From positions 1 to 12,446 of the forward strand of contig JAEWEN010000088.1 in NCBI GenBank assembly GCA_023389275.1: a stretch of DNA of 12,446 nt, given 5' to 3'. The stretch's first letter is position 1, and the number at the start of each line of letters is the position of its first letter. A program made the position numbers and the translations under genes. This document shows, one piece after another, positions 6,524-12,446 of the stretch. The notes beneath the pieces are model-generated. The model did no database searches. It was not told where the DNA came from and saw only the letters and a program-made list of their open reading frames with translations. The stretch comes from Bacillota bacterium (GTDB lineage: Bacteria > Bacillota > Clostridia > Clostridiales > Caloramatoraceae).

Positions 6524-7408
6524 ATGAAATTTTTTGAGAAGTTTAGTAGCAAAAAAGCTAATGTAGAAAAGTTAAAAAATGAATATAGTAAGGAAAATAA
6601 TAAGGAAGATGAAAAAATAAAACTTGATTTATCACTTCCTCCAAAAGATGAAATAAAAACATCAAAGGTTGTTAGAGATGTTTATAAGGAAGAAATGGAA
6701 GAAATGGCTGAAATCAATGAAGGTGATCTTAATATTACAACCTCATATGTATTTAAATCACATGATTCATATGAAGCTAGTATTTATGTTAGAAATGCAA
6801 CTAAATTTAATATAAATCTTGAAAACCCATGTTTTATTGTTGTTGATGAAAATGGAAAAATAATTCTTCAATCAATATTTAATGGAGAAGACCTTGGAAC
6901 AATACCTCCTTTCTCTGCAAGACCATGGAAGGTAGATTTTGATAATACATATGTACCTGAAAGTGTTAATTTAGCAAAGTGTAAGGTTAATTTTAAAGCT
7001 GTAAAGCCATTTGCTGAAAAAGGTGAGGTATCTGTAGGATTTAAAATACTAGAAGGACTTAGTGATGAAAAAGCTTCAAGTATTATAGATTATAATTTTA
7101 GACTTCCTCTTTTAAAAGAAAATGAGGTTAATTTTAATTTAGAATCAACTGAAATTAAAGATGGAAAGCTATGCTTTAATGTAATAATTAGAAACTCTAC
7201 TAATAGTACGCTTGTAAATAGTGAAACTTTAAAGCCTATTATAGAAAGTTTACCTGTTTCAATTTATAAAGATAATGAAAAAGTACATAGTGAAGCAGTT
7301 AAATTTACATCAATAGTTGGAGCAAAACAAGCAAGATATGTAAGCTTTACAACTAAATATGAAACATCCTCTACAGAAGGAATAACTGTTAAATTAAATG
7401 AAAATTAA
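6524..7408 (+). CDS. SLAP-domain-like protein, two repeats, no signal peptide
   Basis: 294 residues. The start has AGGGGGA 7 nt before the ATG. The N-terminus (1-36) is Lys/Glu-rich with no signal sequence or membrane segment, so the protein is predicted cytoplasmic. Two diverged repeats are visible: about 38-160 begins 'LPPKDEI' and contains 'IYVRNATKFNINL', and about 193-292 begins 'LPLLKENEVNF' and contains 'VIIRNSTNSTLVNSE'. This layout (LPP..E(I/V)NF followed by a VRN(A/S)T strand) resembles the SLAP duplicated domain described in Bacillus accessory-Sec S-layer assembly proteins. The assignment is from memory of the family pattern, not a search. No secA2 or S-layer gene is nearby. A role in handling envelope proteins before export is inference. 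Confidence 0.8.
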   Translation: MKFFEKFSSKKANVEKLKNEYSKENNKEDEKIKLDLSLPPKDEIKTSKVVRDVYKEEMEEMAEINEGDLNITTSYVFKSHDSYEASIYVRNATKFNINLENPCFIVVDENGKIILQSIFNGEDLGTIPPFSARPWKVDFDNTYVPESVNLAKCKVNFKAVKPFAEKGEVSVGFKILEGLSDEKASSIIDYNFRLPLLKENEVNFNLESTEIKDGKLCFNVIIRNSTNSTLVNSETLKPIIESLPVSIYKDNEKVHSEAVKFTSIVGAKQARYVSFTTKYETSSTEGITVKLNEN

Positions 7409-7431
7409 AAGAGTAGGCTAGGCCTACTCTA
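7409..7431 (-). terminator. Intrinsic terminator of the efflux operon, shared convergent position
   Basis: A perfect 9-bp GC-containing stem (7410-7418 with 7422-7430) with a TAG loop. On the minus strand it is followed by TTTTAATTTT, so it ends the exporter operon; the permease stop codon (7429-7431) overlaps the stem. On + the following bases are only ATTC, so it ends the SLAP-like gene less efficiently. Confidence 0.8.
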
Positions 7432-8637
7432 TTCATATCTTAATGCATCTATAGGATTTAAATTAGAAGCTTTTTTAGCAGGGTATATTCCGAAAAATAC
7501 TCCTATTGATGAAGAGAATAAAAATGAAAGAATTATTATAAAGGAAGATACATAAGGCTTTATTCCAATAATATAGCATATTAAAGCAGAAAAGCTTATT
7601 CCTAAAATACTTCCTATAATTCCACCAATTAAACATATTATAAGAGACTCTGCTAGAAATTGTAGCAAAATATCTTTTTTCTTAGCACCTAGTGCTTTTC
7701 TAATACCTATTTCTCTTGTTCTTTCAGTTACAGATACAAGCATTATATTCATAACTCCTATACCACCTACTAAAAGAGAAATTCCTCCTATAATACCTAT
7801 TATAACGGTAAAGGTAGAAAGGACAGTATTTAAAATCTCTATTTGTTTAAAAGACTCTTCAACTAAATACCTATCTTTTACTTTATATTTACTTTCAAGT
7901 ATACGAATTATCTTTTGTGATACATCAGAGAATAAACCTTTATCATTAAGTGTTACTGTAATCATTTTTATAGATGGATTATTAAATATTTTATCAGCAG
8001 ATGTATAAGGAATAAATGTAAAACCTGGGAAGTTATCTGAAAACTCATATGTTAAAGATGGGTTAGGGTTTTTTACCACTCCTATTATTGCAAAGGAGAA
8101 AAATTTAAGAGAACCTTTAAGTGTAAGTTTTTTTCCTATAGGGTTTTCTCCTTTAAATAGTTTATCTGCAATAATGTTATCTATTACTATAACATTTCTA
8201 GAGCCGTTAATATCATTGTCTGATAAAAATCTTCCATCTAATAACTTAGCGTTTATAATGTCTTTATACTCAGGTGAAGTTGCAAATAAAGTAGTTTCTT
8301 TAGATTTACCTCCATTAACAGCTGCACAGTATCCATTAAGTATTGGACAAGAACTTTTTATCTCAGGTATTTTCTCCATTAAAATATTACTATCTTCCTT
8401 ATTAAAATAATATTTTTCAAGATCTTCTCCTGCTTTTCCTTTAACAGATATATTAAGTGAGTTACTACCTATACCTTCAAACTCATTTGATATATAGTTT
8501 CTACCACCTTCTCCAATAGAATAAATGGTTATAACAGATGATATACCTATTATAATTCCAAGCATTGTTAAAAATGATCTTAGTTTATTTGCAAAAACAT
8601 TTTTTAGTGATGATTTAAAACATTCTATAATATTCAT
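7429..8637 (-). CDS. MacB/FtsX-type ABC transporter permease
   Basis: 402 residues. TM1 spans about 20-42. A large extracytoplasmic MacB-PCD-like domain (about 45-265) follows, then TM2-TM4 (about 272-300, 328-355 and 363-386). Diagnostic stretches are 'VMNIMLVSVTERTREIGIRK' (295-314), 'ALGAKKKDILLQFLAES' and the C-terminal 'GIYPAKKASNLNPIDALRYE'. These are hallmarks of the MacB/LolC/FtsX-type permease superfamily, whose members act as mechanotransducers rather than classic channels. Its ATG overlaps the ATPase stop by one base (TAATG), implying translational coupling. With the adaptor and ATPase it resembles the B. subtilis YknXYZ exporter. Substrate unknown; peptide, toxin or antibiotic efflux is family-level inference. 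Confidence 0.93.
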   Translation of the reverse strand: MNIIECFKSSLKNVFANKLRSFLTMLGIIIGISSVITIYSIGEGGRNYISNEFEGIGSNSLNISVKGKAGEDLEKYYFNKEDSNILMEKIPEIKSSCPILNGYCAAVNGGKSKETTLFATSPEYKDIINAKLLDGRFLSDNDINGSRNVIVIDNIIADKLFKGENPIGKKLTLKGSLKFFSFAIIGVVKNPNPSLTYEFSDNFPGFTFIPYTSADKIFNNPSIKMITVTLNDKGLFSDVSQKIIRILESKYKVKDRYLVEESFKQIEILNTVLSTFTVIIGIIGGISLLVGGIGVMNIMLVSVTERTREIGIRKALGAKKKDILLQFLAESLIICLIGGIIGSILGISFSALICYIIGIKPYVSSFIIILSFLFSSSIGVFFGIYPAKKASNLNPIDALRYE

Positions 8638-9320
8638 TATCTTAATTTATCTCCTATAACTTCACCATCTTTAAAGGTTATTATCCTTTTAGTAAATTTA
8701 GCTATATCATTTTCATGTGTTACCATAACAATAGTAGAACCTTCGGTACTTAAGGAAGAAAAAATATCCATAATTTCAATACTAGATTTAGTATCAAGAT
8801 TACCAGTAGGTTCATCAGCTAAAAGTATAGAAGGGTTGTTTACTAAAGAACGTGCTATAGCAATTCTTTGTTTTTGTCCTCCAGAAACTTCAGATGGTTT
8901 ATGGTTTATTCTATTTTCAAGTCCTACTTTTTTTAAGGACAAAAGAGCTTTTTCATATCTTTCTTTTTTAGGAACCCCTGAATATATCATTGGAAGCTCT
9001 ACATTTTCAATTGCAGTAAGCTTTGGTAAAAGGTTAAATGCTTGAAATACAAATCCTATTTTTTTATTACGTATAACTGCTAATTGATTTTCAGATAAAT
9101 CAGATGTATTTTTACCATCAAGAATATATTCTCCTTTTGTTAAAACATCAAGACATCCTAAAATATTCATAAATGTAGATTTACCACTTCCAGATGAGCC
9201 CATTATTGAAACATACTCACCTTTGTTAATTGTTAGGTTAATATTTTTTAAAGCCTCAAATTTAATAGCACCTGTAGAATAGGTTTTATAAAGATTTTTT
9301 ACAGTTATAATACTATTCAT
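8637..9320 (-). CDS. ABC transporter ATP-binding protein (MacB/LolD/YknY type)
   Basis: 227 residues, the normal length. Walker A is GSSGSGKST (41-49), the Q-loop glutamine is Q93 in 'FVFQAFNLLPKLTAIENVELP', the signature is VSGGQKQR (145-152), Walker B is ILLADE (165-170), the D-loop is 'GNLDTKSS', and the switch histidine is H202 in 'MVTHEND'. 'LADEPTGNLD' and 'NLLPKLTAIENVELP' are typical of the MacB/LolD (MJ0796-like) subfamily that pairs with FtsX-like permeases. The ribosome binding site AAGGAG sits inside the last codons of the adaptor gene, whose stop is 1 nt before this ATG. All catalytic motifs are intact, so it should power the adjacent permease. Confidence 0.96.
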   Translation of the reverse strand: MNSIITVKNLYKTYSTGAIKFEALKNINLTINKGEYVSIMGSSGSGKSTFMNILGCLDVLTKGEYILDGKNTSDLSENQLAVIRNKKIGFVFQAFNLLPKLTAIENVELPMIYSGVPKKERYEKALLSLKKVGLENRINHKPSEVSGGQKQRIAIARSLVNNPSILLADEPTGNLDTKSSIEIMDIFSSLSTEGSTIVMVTHENDIAKFTKRIITFKDGEVIGDKLR

Positions 9321-9321
9321 T

Positions 9322-10425
9322 TTATATCTCCTTAAAACTAACTTCTACGCCGTTTTTAATTGAAGTGTCTGGATTTTTTATATAAATATCATTAAGTTTT
9401 AATCCTTCTACAACTTCTATTTCAAAGTCTGTTTCTATTCCTGTTTTTATATATGTTTTTTTAGCAGTGTTATTTTGAATAGTATATAAATATGTTCCTT
9501 TATCATCTTTTTTTATTGAATCATATGACACATAAAGTCCGTTTATTTCATTAAGTATAATAGAACAATCTGCCTCAAACCCTACTTTTATATTTTCTAC
9601 ATCTCCATCAATTAATATATCAGCATTAATAGATTTAGCATTTGAAGCAGGACTTTGAGTAGTAGCTGTTTGTGAAATATGTGAAACAGTGCCAGTAAAA
9701 GGTTTGTCTATACCAGATATATGTATATTAGCAACTTGTCCTTTTTCTATAAGATTAGCGTCAAATTGATTAAGAGATAGTTTAACTTTCATTTTAGATA
9801 AATCCTGAATTTCAAGTATATCTCCTTGGTTTGCCATAGCCCCTTCAGATGATGTAAGTTTTGTTATAACTCCGTTTATTGGAGAAAATATTTTAAATGT
9901 TGAAAGTTTACTTTTTAAAATCTCTACATCTTTTTTAGCAAGCTCAGCTTCCATTTCATATCCCTCTATAGTTTCTTCAGATATGCTATTTTGTTTTGCA
10001 ATAGATTCTAATATTTCAGGAGGCACATTTTTAAACTCGTCACTAGAAGAGCTTACTTCTACAGATTCATTTTTTTTAGATTTTGCAGATGATAAAAGCT
10101 TATTTTTAAGGTTTAAATTCATTTTAGCTCTTTCAAGCTGTGAATCTATTTCAGAAGAGTCATATTTTAAAATAGTATCTCCCTTTTTAACACTATCTCC
10201 TTCTTCAAAGTTTATATTGGTTATTTTAAGTGCAGGGTTTAATAAAGTTTGAAAACTATTATTAGATACTACCTCACCTGTAACAGAAATTGTTTTTGTT
10301 AGTTGTCCTTTTTTTACTTTTTCAATAGTAACTTCAGGTTTTGACCTTGTATTAACTACTAAGGCAGTAATTAATATAAGTAAAGTTACTATTGAAATAC
10401 TTAATATTATTTTTTTGTTTTTCAT
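9322..10425 (-). CDS. Membrane-fusion / periplasmic-adaptor-like subunit of an ABC exporter (MacA/YknX type)
   Basis: 367 residues. Residues 5-24 form an uncleaved-looking membrane anchor after a Lys-rich N-terminus. A split lipoyl domain is visible: the first half around 'INFEEGDSVKKGDTILKYD' (71-89), the second around 'IFSPINGVITKLTSSEGAMA' (179-198). Between them an alpha-hairpin of about 90 residues contains a Ser/Lys-rich low-complexity stretch. Then come a beta-barrel ('LSKMKVKLSLNQFDANLIEK') and a membrane-proximal domain. In Gram-positive bacteria such adaptors (YknX in B. subtilis) work with an ATPase and a MacB-like permease without an outer membrane. It is the first gene of the operon; AAGGGA precedes the ATG, and a perfect palindrome lies 30-47 bp upstream of the start codon. 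Confidence 0.92.
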   Translation of the reverse strand: MKNKKIILSISIVTLLILITALVVNTRSKPEVTIEKVKKGQLTKTISVTGEVVSNNSFQTLLNPALKITNINFEEGDSVKKGDTILKYDSSEIDSQLERAKMNLNLKNKLLSSAKSKKNESVEVSSSSDEFKNVPPEILESIAKQNSISEETIEGYEMEAELAKKDVEILKSKLSTFKIFSPINGVITKLTSSEGAMANQGDILEIQDLSKMKVKLSLNQFDANLIEKGQVANIHISGIDKPFTGTVSHISQTATTQSPASNAKSINADILIDGDVENIKVGFEADCSIILNEINGLYVSYDSIKKDDKGTYLYTIQNNTAKKTYIKTGIETDFEIEVVEGLKLNDIYIKNPDTSIKNGVEVSFKEI

Positions 10426-10455
10426 TTTACATCCCTTTTCCTTTTATATGATAAT

Positions 10456-10472
10456 ATGTATAATTTATACAT
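10456..10472. promoter_or_regulatory. Perfect 8+1+8 palindrome, candidate operator of the efflux operon
   Basis: ATGTATAA-T-TTATACAT is a perfect inverted repeat in the leader or promoter region of the adaptor gene. It overlaps TATA-like -10 sequences, so a dimeric regulator bound there would occlude RNA polymerase. No regulator gene is adjacent. Palindromes of A and T are easy by chance, but 8-bp arms containing G and C are less so. Confidence 0.5.
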
Positions 10473-10521
10473 TAAACTACAAAATCCTTTATTATATAGA
10501 TAAATATTTATATTTTTAATT

Positions 10522-10553
10522 AAAAAAGACTCTAGACAATTTCTAGAGCCTTT
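10522..10553 (-). terminator. Intrinsic terminator of the lipoprotein gene
   Basis: On the minus strand a 9-bp stem (10550-10542 with 10536-10528, one G-U wobble) with a 5-nt loop is followed by TTTTTT. On + the same pair becomes an A/C mismatch, so it is minus-strand specific. It starts 3 nt after the lipoprotein stop codon and separates that gene from the efflux operon. Confidence 0.85.
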
Positions 10554-10555
10554 AT

Positions 10556-11509
10556 TTAGTACTTATTTAGTATATTTACTATAGATTGATTATTTGAAAA
10601 GTCATACTCATCATCAGTGTTAGAATATGAAAATGCAAAGTCAAAGTTAATAATTTTCATAATCTCAAATATATCTTTTAATAAAACATTAAACCCAGAC
10701 GACCAAGAACATTTTACAGATACTATAACCTTTGTATCAGGTGCTATTAGGTTTTTAATGTTAACTAAATTTTCAAGTATAGTGTTTTTAGATAAAGATA
10801 CATCTAGTCCATTAAGCTTAGCATTTCCAGGGTAGTTTTCACAAATAATATCCATATTTATATTAAAGCCAATGTTTTTCTTATCAAAGTATTCTGTAGG
10901 TAAAACAGGATCCTTTGAATTAAAGTATAAAGGACAAAGAGTTATTATAATTTCTTTATCAGAGTTTACTTTGTTTATTATTTTATTAAGTGTATTATAA
11001 TAAACTTCATCACTTATGTTATTACTAGCTATATTAATGATTATTCCGTTAAAGTTAGAGTTTTCTTTTTGCATAGATATTATTTCATTTATCATTTGCG
11101 CAAAGTAAACTATATTATCCTGGTTTTCATAAAGAGATAGATTTTTTCTATCAGGGGATACACCAGGACCTGAAGTAACTTCTATATAATATGGAATATT
11201 CTCTTTTTCAAGAAGAGATGTTTGTTTTAATAATTTGTTTTTACGTTTAAAGTCTGTTTTAAAATTTCCACTATCTATTCTAAGGCCAGTAGATTCTAAA
11301 ATACATTCTTTAAAACCTAATGACTTTATGTCTTCTATATTTATGTCTTTTGAAGAATCAAGTTTTGTAAGAGTTAGGTTGTTTTCAAATGTTTTTTCGT
11401 TAAGTGGTTTAGGTACCTTAACATCACCTGTTAAGTTTTCTTTTTTAGGAGCACATGACGACATTATTATCATAACAATGGCTACCATAAAAACTAGAAG
11501 TTTTTTCAT
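10556..11509 (-). CDS. Putative lipoprotein of unknown function, possibly TIM-barrel-like
   Basis: 317 residues. The N-terminus is a lipoprotein signal: MKK, hydrophobic 4-16, then 'MSSC' with the lipidated Cys at 19. Position -3 is Met rather than Leu, a tolerated variant. The mature part alternates short hydrophobic strands with helices: 'FKECILEST', 'IPYYIEVTSGPG', 'FNGIIINIAS', 'EIIITLCPLYF', 'IGFNINMD', 'TKVIVSVKCSW' and 'FDFAFSYS'. This spacing resembles an (alpha/beta)8 barrel such as GH18-like or GH-like lipoproteins, but I cannot identify catalytic acids with confidence, so no enzyme is claimed. AGGAGG sits 8 nt before the ATG. It is a single-gene unit with its own terminator, upstream of but separate from the exporter operon. 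Confidence 0.85.
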   Translation of the reverse strand: MKKLLVFMVAIVMIIMSSCAPKKENLTGDVKVPKPLNEKTFENNLTLTKLDSSKDINIEDIKSLGFKECILESTGLRIDSGNFKTDFKRKNKLLKQTSLLEKENIPYYIEVTSGPGVSPDRKNLSLYENQDNIVYFAQMINEIISMQKENSNFNGIIINIASNNISDEVYYNTLNKIINKVNSDKEIIITLCPLYFNSKDPVLPTEYFDKKNIGFNINMDIICENYPGNAKLNGLDVSLSKNTILENLVNIKNLIAPDTKVIVSVKCSWSSGFNVLLKDIFEIMKIINFDFAFSYSNTDDEYDFSNNQSIVNILNKY

Positions 11510-11550
11510 TATTATTATCCTCCTATAGGATATTATATAAGAATAATCCT

Positions 11551-11558
11551 ATTATACA
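11551..11558 (-). promoter_or_regulatory. Candidate -10 box of the lipoprotein gene
   Basis: The minus strand reads TGTATAAT, a perfect TATAAT preceded by TG, giving a leader of about 35 nt. The -35 at 17 nt (AACAAC) is poor. Confidence 0.4.
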
Positions 11559-11746
11559 TAATATTATAAAAAAGTTGTTTGCAATACCGTTACAAAGTAT
11601 TATATATGTATATTATGTTTCAAATATTATATAAACTACAAAATATAAATAAACAAACATTTATACATTATACACTATTTTAATTAGAACAAAAATAGGA
11701 AAAGTCCTTCCAAAAAATCATATTTTTATAAAAACCTTTTTTATTT

Positions 11747-11762
11747 ATGATTTATATCACAT
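11747..11762 (+). promoter_or_regulatory. Candidate CRP/FNR-family operator upstream of the ferredoxin-like gene
   Basis: TATGA-N6-TCACA differs from the CRP-type dyad TGTGA-N6-TCACA at one base. It lies 59 bp before the start codon. A CRP/FNR-family redox or NO regulator (for example an HcpR-like protein) would suit an iron-sulfur gene, but no such regulator is in the window. The assignment rests on the motif only. Confidence 0.35.
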
Positions 11763-11820
11763 ACAAATTATTTTTTTGTTGATAAAATTAACTTAAGATA
11801 AATTTAGGGAGGTATTTTAA

Positions 11821-12446
11821 ATGGGAGTTAGAAAAATAGTTCACATAGATGAAGAAAAATGTACAGGGTGTGGAAAGTGTATTATAGATTGTCATGAAAT
11901 GGCACTTCAAATAGTAGATGGAAAAGCTAAAATAGTTAAGGATATATATTGTGATGGCCTTGGAGATTGTTTAAAATCATGTCCAGAAGACGCTATTACT
12001 ATTATAGAAAGAGAAGCAGAGGATTATAATGATGAGGCTGTTAAAATACGTATAAAGCAGCACAATAAAAAGAAGGAAGCTTTAAATAAAAAGCCTATAG
12101 CAGCATGTCCATCAAGTAGAAATATGGTATTTAGTGAAAGTGATACAAATTTAACTCAATGGCCAGTTCAATTAAAACTTTTAAATCCAGAGGCACCTTA
12201 CTTTAAAAATGCAGATTTATTAGTAACAGCAGACTGTGTTCCTTTTGCTTATAAAAATTATCATGAAGACTTTTTAAAAGGGAAAAAAGTAGGAGTTGGA
12301 TGTCCAAAGCTTGATAATATATTAGAGTATGAAGAAAAATTTATAGATATTATAAAATATAATGATTTAAATAGCATTACTGTTTTAAGAATGGAAGTTC
12401 CTTGTTGCAGCTCACTTGCAGGAGCAGTAATTAGTGCAAGAGATAA
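11821..12446 (+). CDS. Ferredoxin-type 4Fe-4S protein, 3'-truncated by window edge
   Basis: 208 residues are visible; the frame is open to the last base, so the 3' end is missing. AGGGAGG (11807-11813) lies 7 nt before the ATG. The N-terminal part (about 5-62) is a two-cluster ferredoxin domain: C14-x2-C17-x2-C20-x3-C24 is a complete first motif, while the second is C44-x5-C50-x3-C54-P, with Leu47 where the usual second Cys would be. 'YCDGLGDCLKSCP' is a recurring form in clostridial proteins of this type. A downstream domain has further cysteines: C96, C139, C161 in 'VGVGCPKLDN' and C195-C196. Likely role: electron transfer or redox-linked protein in anaerobic metabolism; the partner is unknown. 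Upstream dyads suggest control by a CRP/FNR-family factor. Confidence 0.88.
   Translation, partial: MGVRKIVHIDEEKCTGCGKCIIDCHEMALQIVDGKAKIVKDIYCDGLGDCLKSCPEDAITIIEREAEDYNDEAVKIRIKQHNKKKEALNKKPIAACPSSRNMVFSESDTNLTQWPVQLKLLNPEAPYFKNADLLVTADCVPFAYKNYHEDFLKGKKVGVGCPKLDNILEYEEKFIDIIKYNDLNSITVLRMEVPCCSSLAGAVISARD

Larger units (their letters stand above)
11510..11820. other. Divergent AT-rich promoter region between the lipoprotein and ferredoxin-like genes
   Basis: About 310 bp with no supported small gene. It contains the lipoprotein ribosome binding site and -10, a composite A/T hairpin (11716-11754), a CRP/FNR-like dyad (11747-11762), a second dyad GTTGATAAAATTAAC (11779-11793) and the ferredoxin ribosome binding site. 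The palindrome TCCTATAGGA (11521-11530) partly covers the lipoprotein ribosome binding site. Confidence 0.6.

Noticed and set aside
8174..8410. Plus-strand frame inside the permease gene
   Set aside because: Antisense shadow of a well-supported permease; no ribosome binding site or family features.
8836..9045. Plus-strand frame inside the ATPase gene
   Set aside because: Antisense shadow covering the conserved ABC signature region.
9983..10252. Plus-strand frame inside the adaptor gene
   Set aside because: Antisense shadow of the alpha-hairpin coding region.
10617..10835. Plus-strand frame inside the lipoprotein gene
   Set aside because: Antisense shadow without start signals.
11235..11528. 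Plus-strand frame antisense to the lipoprotein N-terminus
   Set aside because: Its hydrophobic tail is the reverse complement of the lipoprotein signal region; no ribosome binding site.

Overview
The window looks like a chromosomal segment of a low-GC Gram-positive anaerobe, most likely Clostridium sensu stricto. The reasons are very AT-rich codon use (AAA, ATA, TTA and AGA dominate), strong purine-rich Shine-Dalgarno sites 6-8 nt before most starts, many short A/T-flanked intrinsic terminators, and gene types common in clostridia. It holds ordinary chromosomal genes. I see no transposase, integrase, CRISPR array, tRNA or rRNA.

Layout. Positions 1-1244 (+) are the 3' part of an unrecognised protein with a coiled-coil middle and a beta-rich C-terminal half; its reading frame is open to the window edge. 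Positions 1262-5164 hold two divergent, membrane-anchored GGDEF-EAL proteins. Both have a broken GGDEF signature and an intact EAL catalytic set, so both are predicted c-di-GMP phosphodiesterases; the larger also has a Cache-like extracellular sensor. A 31-codon gene with a perfect ribosome binding site lies at 5203-5298 (-). Most of 5312-5883 is non-coding but contains two terminator-like structures, one of which is the end of an attenuator-like three-hairpin element. Next come a membrane-anchored CXXC/zinc-ribbon protein with a YbjQ-like tail (5884-6417, +) and a SLAP-like two-repeat protein without a signal peptide (6524-7408, +).

Positions 7429-10425 (-) form a tight three-gene operon: membrane-fusion adaptor, ABC ATPase and MacB/FtsX-type permease. 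It resembles the YknXYZ/MacAB type of efflux or stress exporter and has a perfect 8+1+8 palindrome upstream. Position 10556-11509 (-) is a lipoprotein of unknown function, possibly a TIM-barrel fold. At 11821 a ferredoxin-like iron-sulfur protein starts on + and runs off the right edge; CRP/FNR-like half-sites lie upstream.

How the genes relate. The phosphodiesterase pair probably lowers c-di-GMP and so affects motility, adhesion or biofilm. The exporter, lipoprotein and SLAP-like protein are all envelope-related. The remaining genes look like independent single-gene units, each closed by its own terminator. I found no convincing new multi-gene system. The observations most worth following are the structured leader at 5707-5801, the 31-aa gene, and the two unusual envelope or cytoplasmic proteins at 5884-7408.
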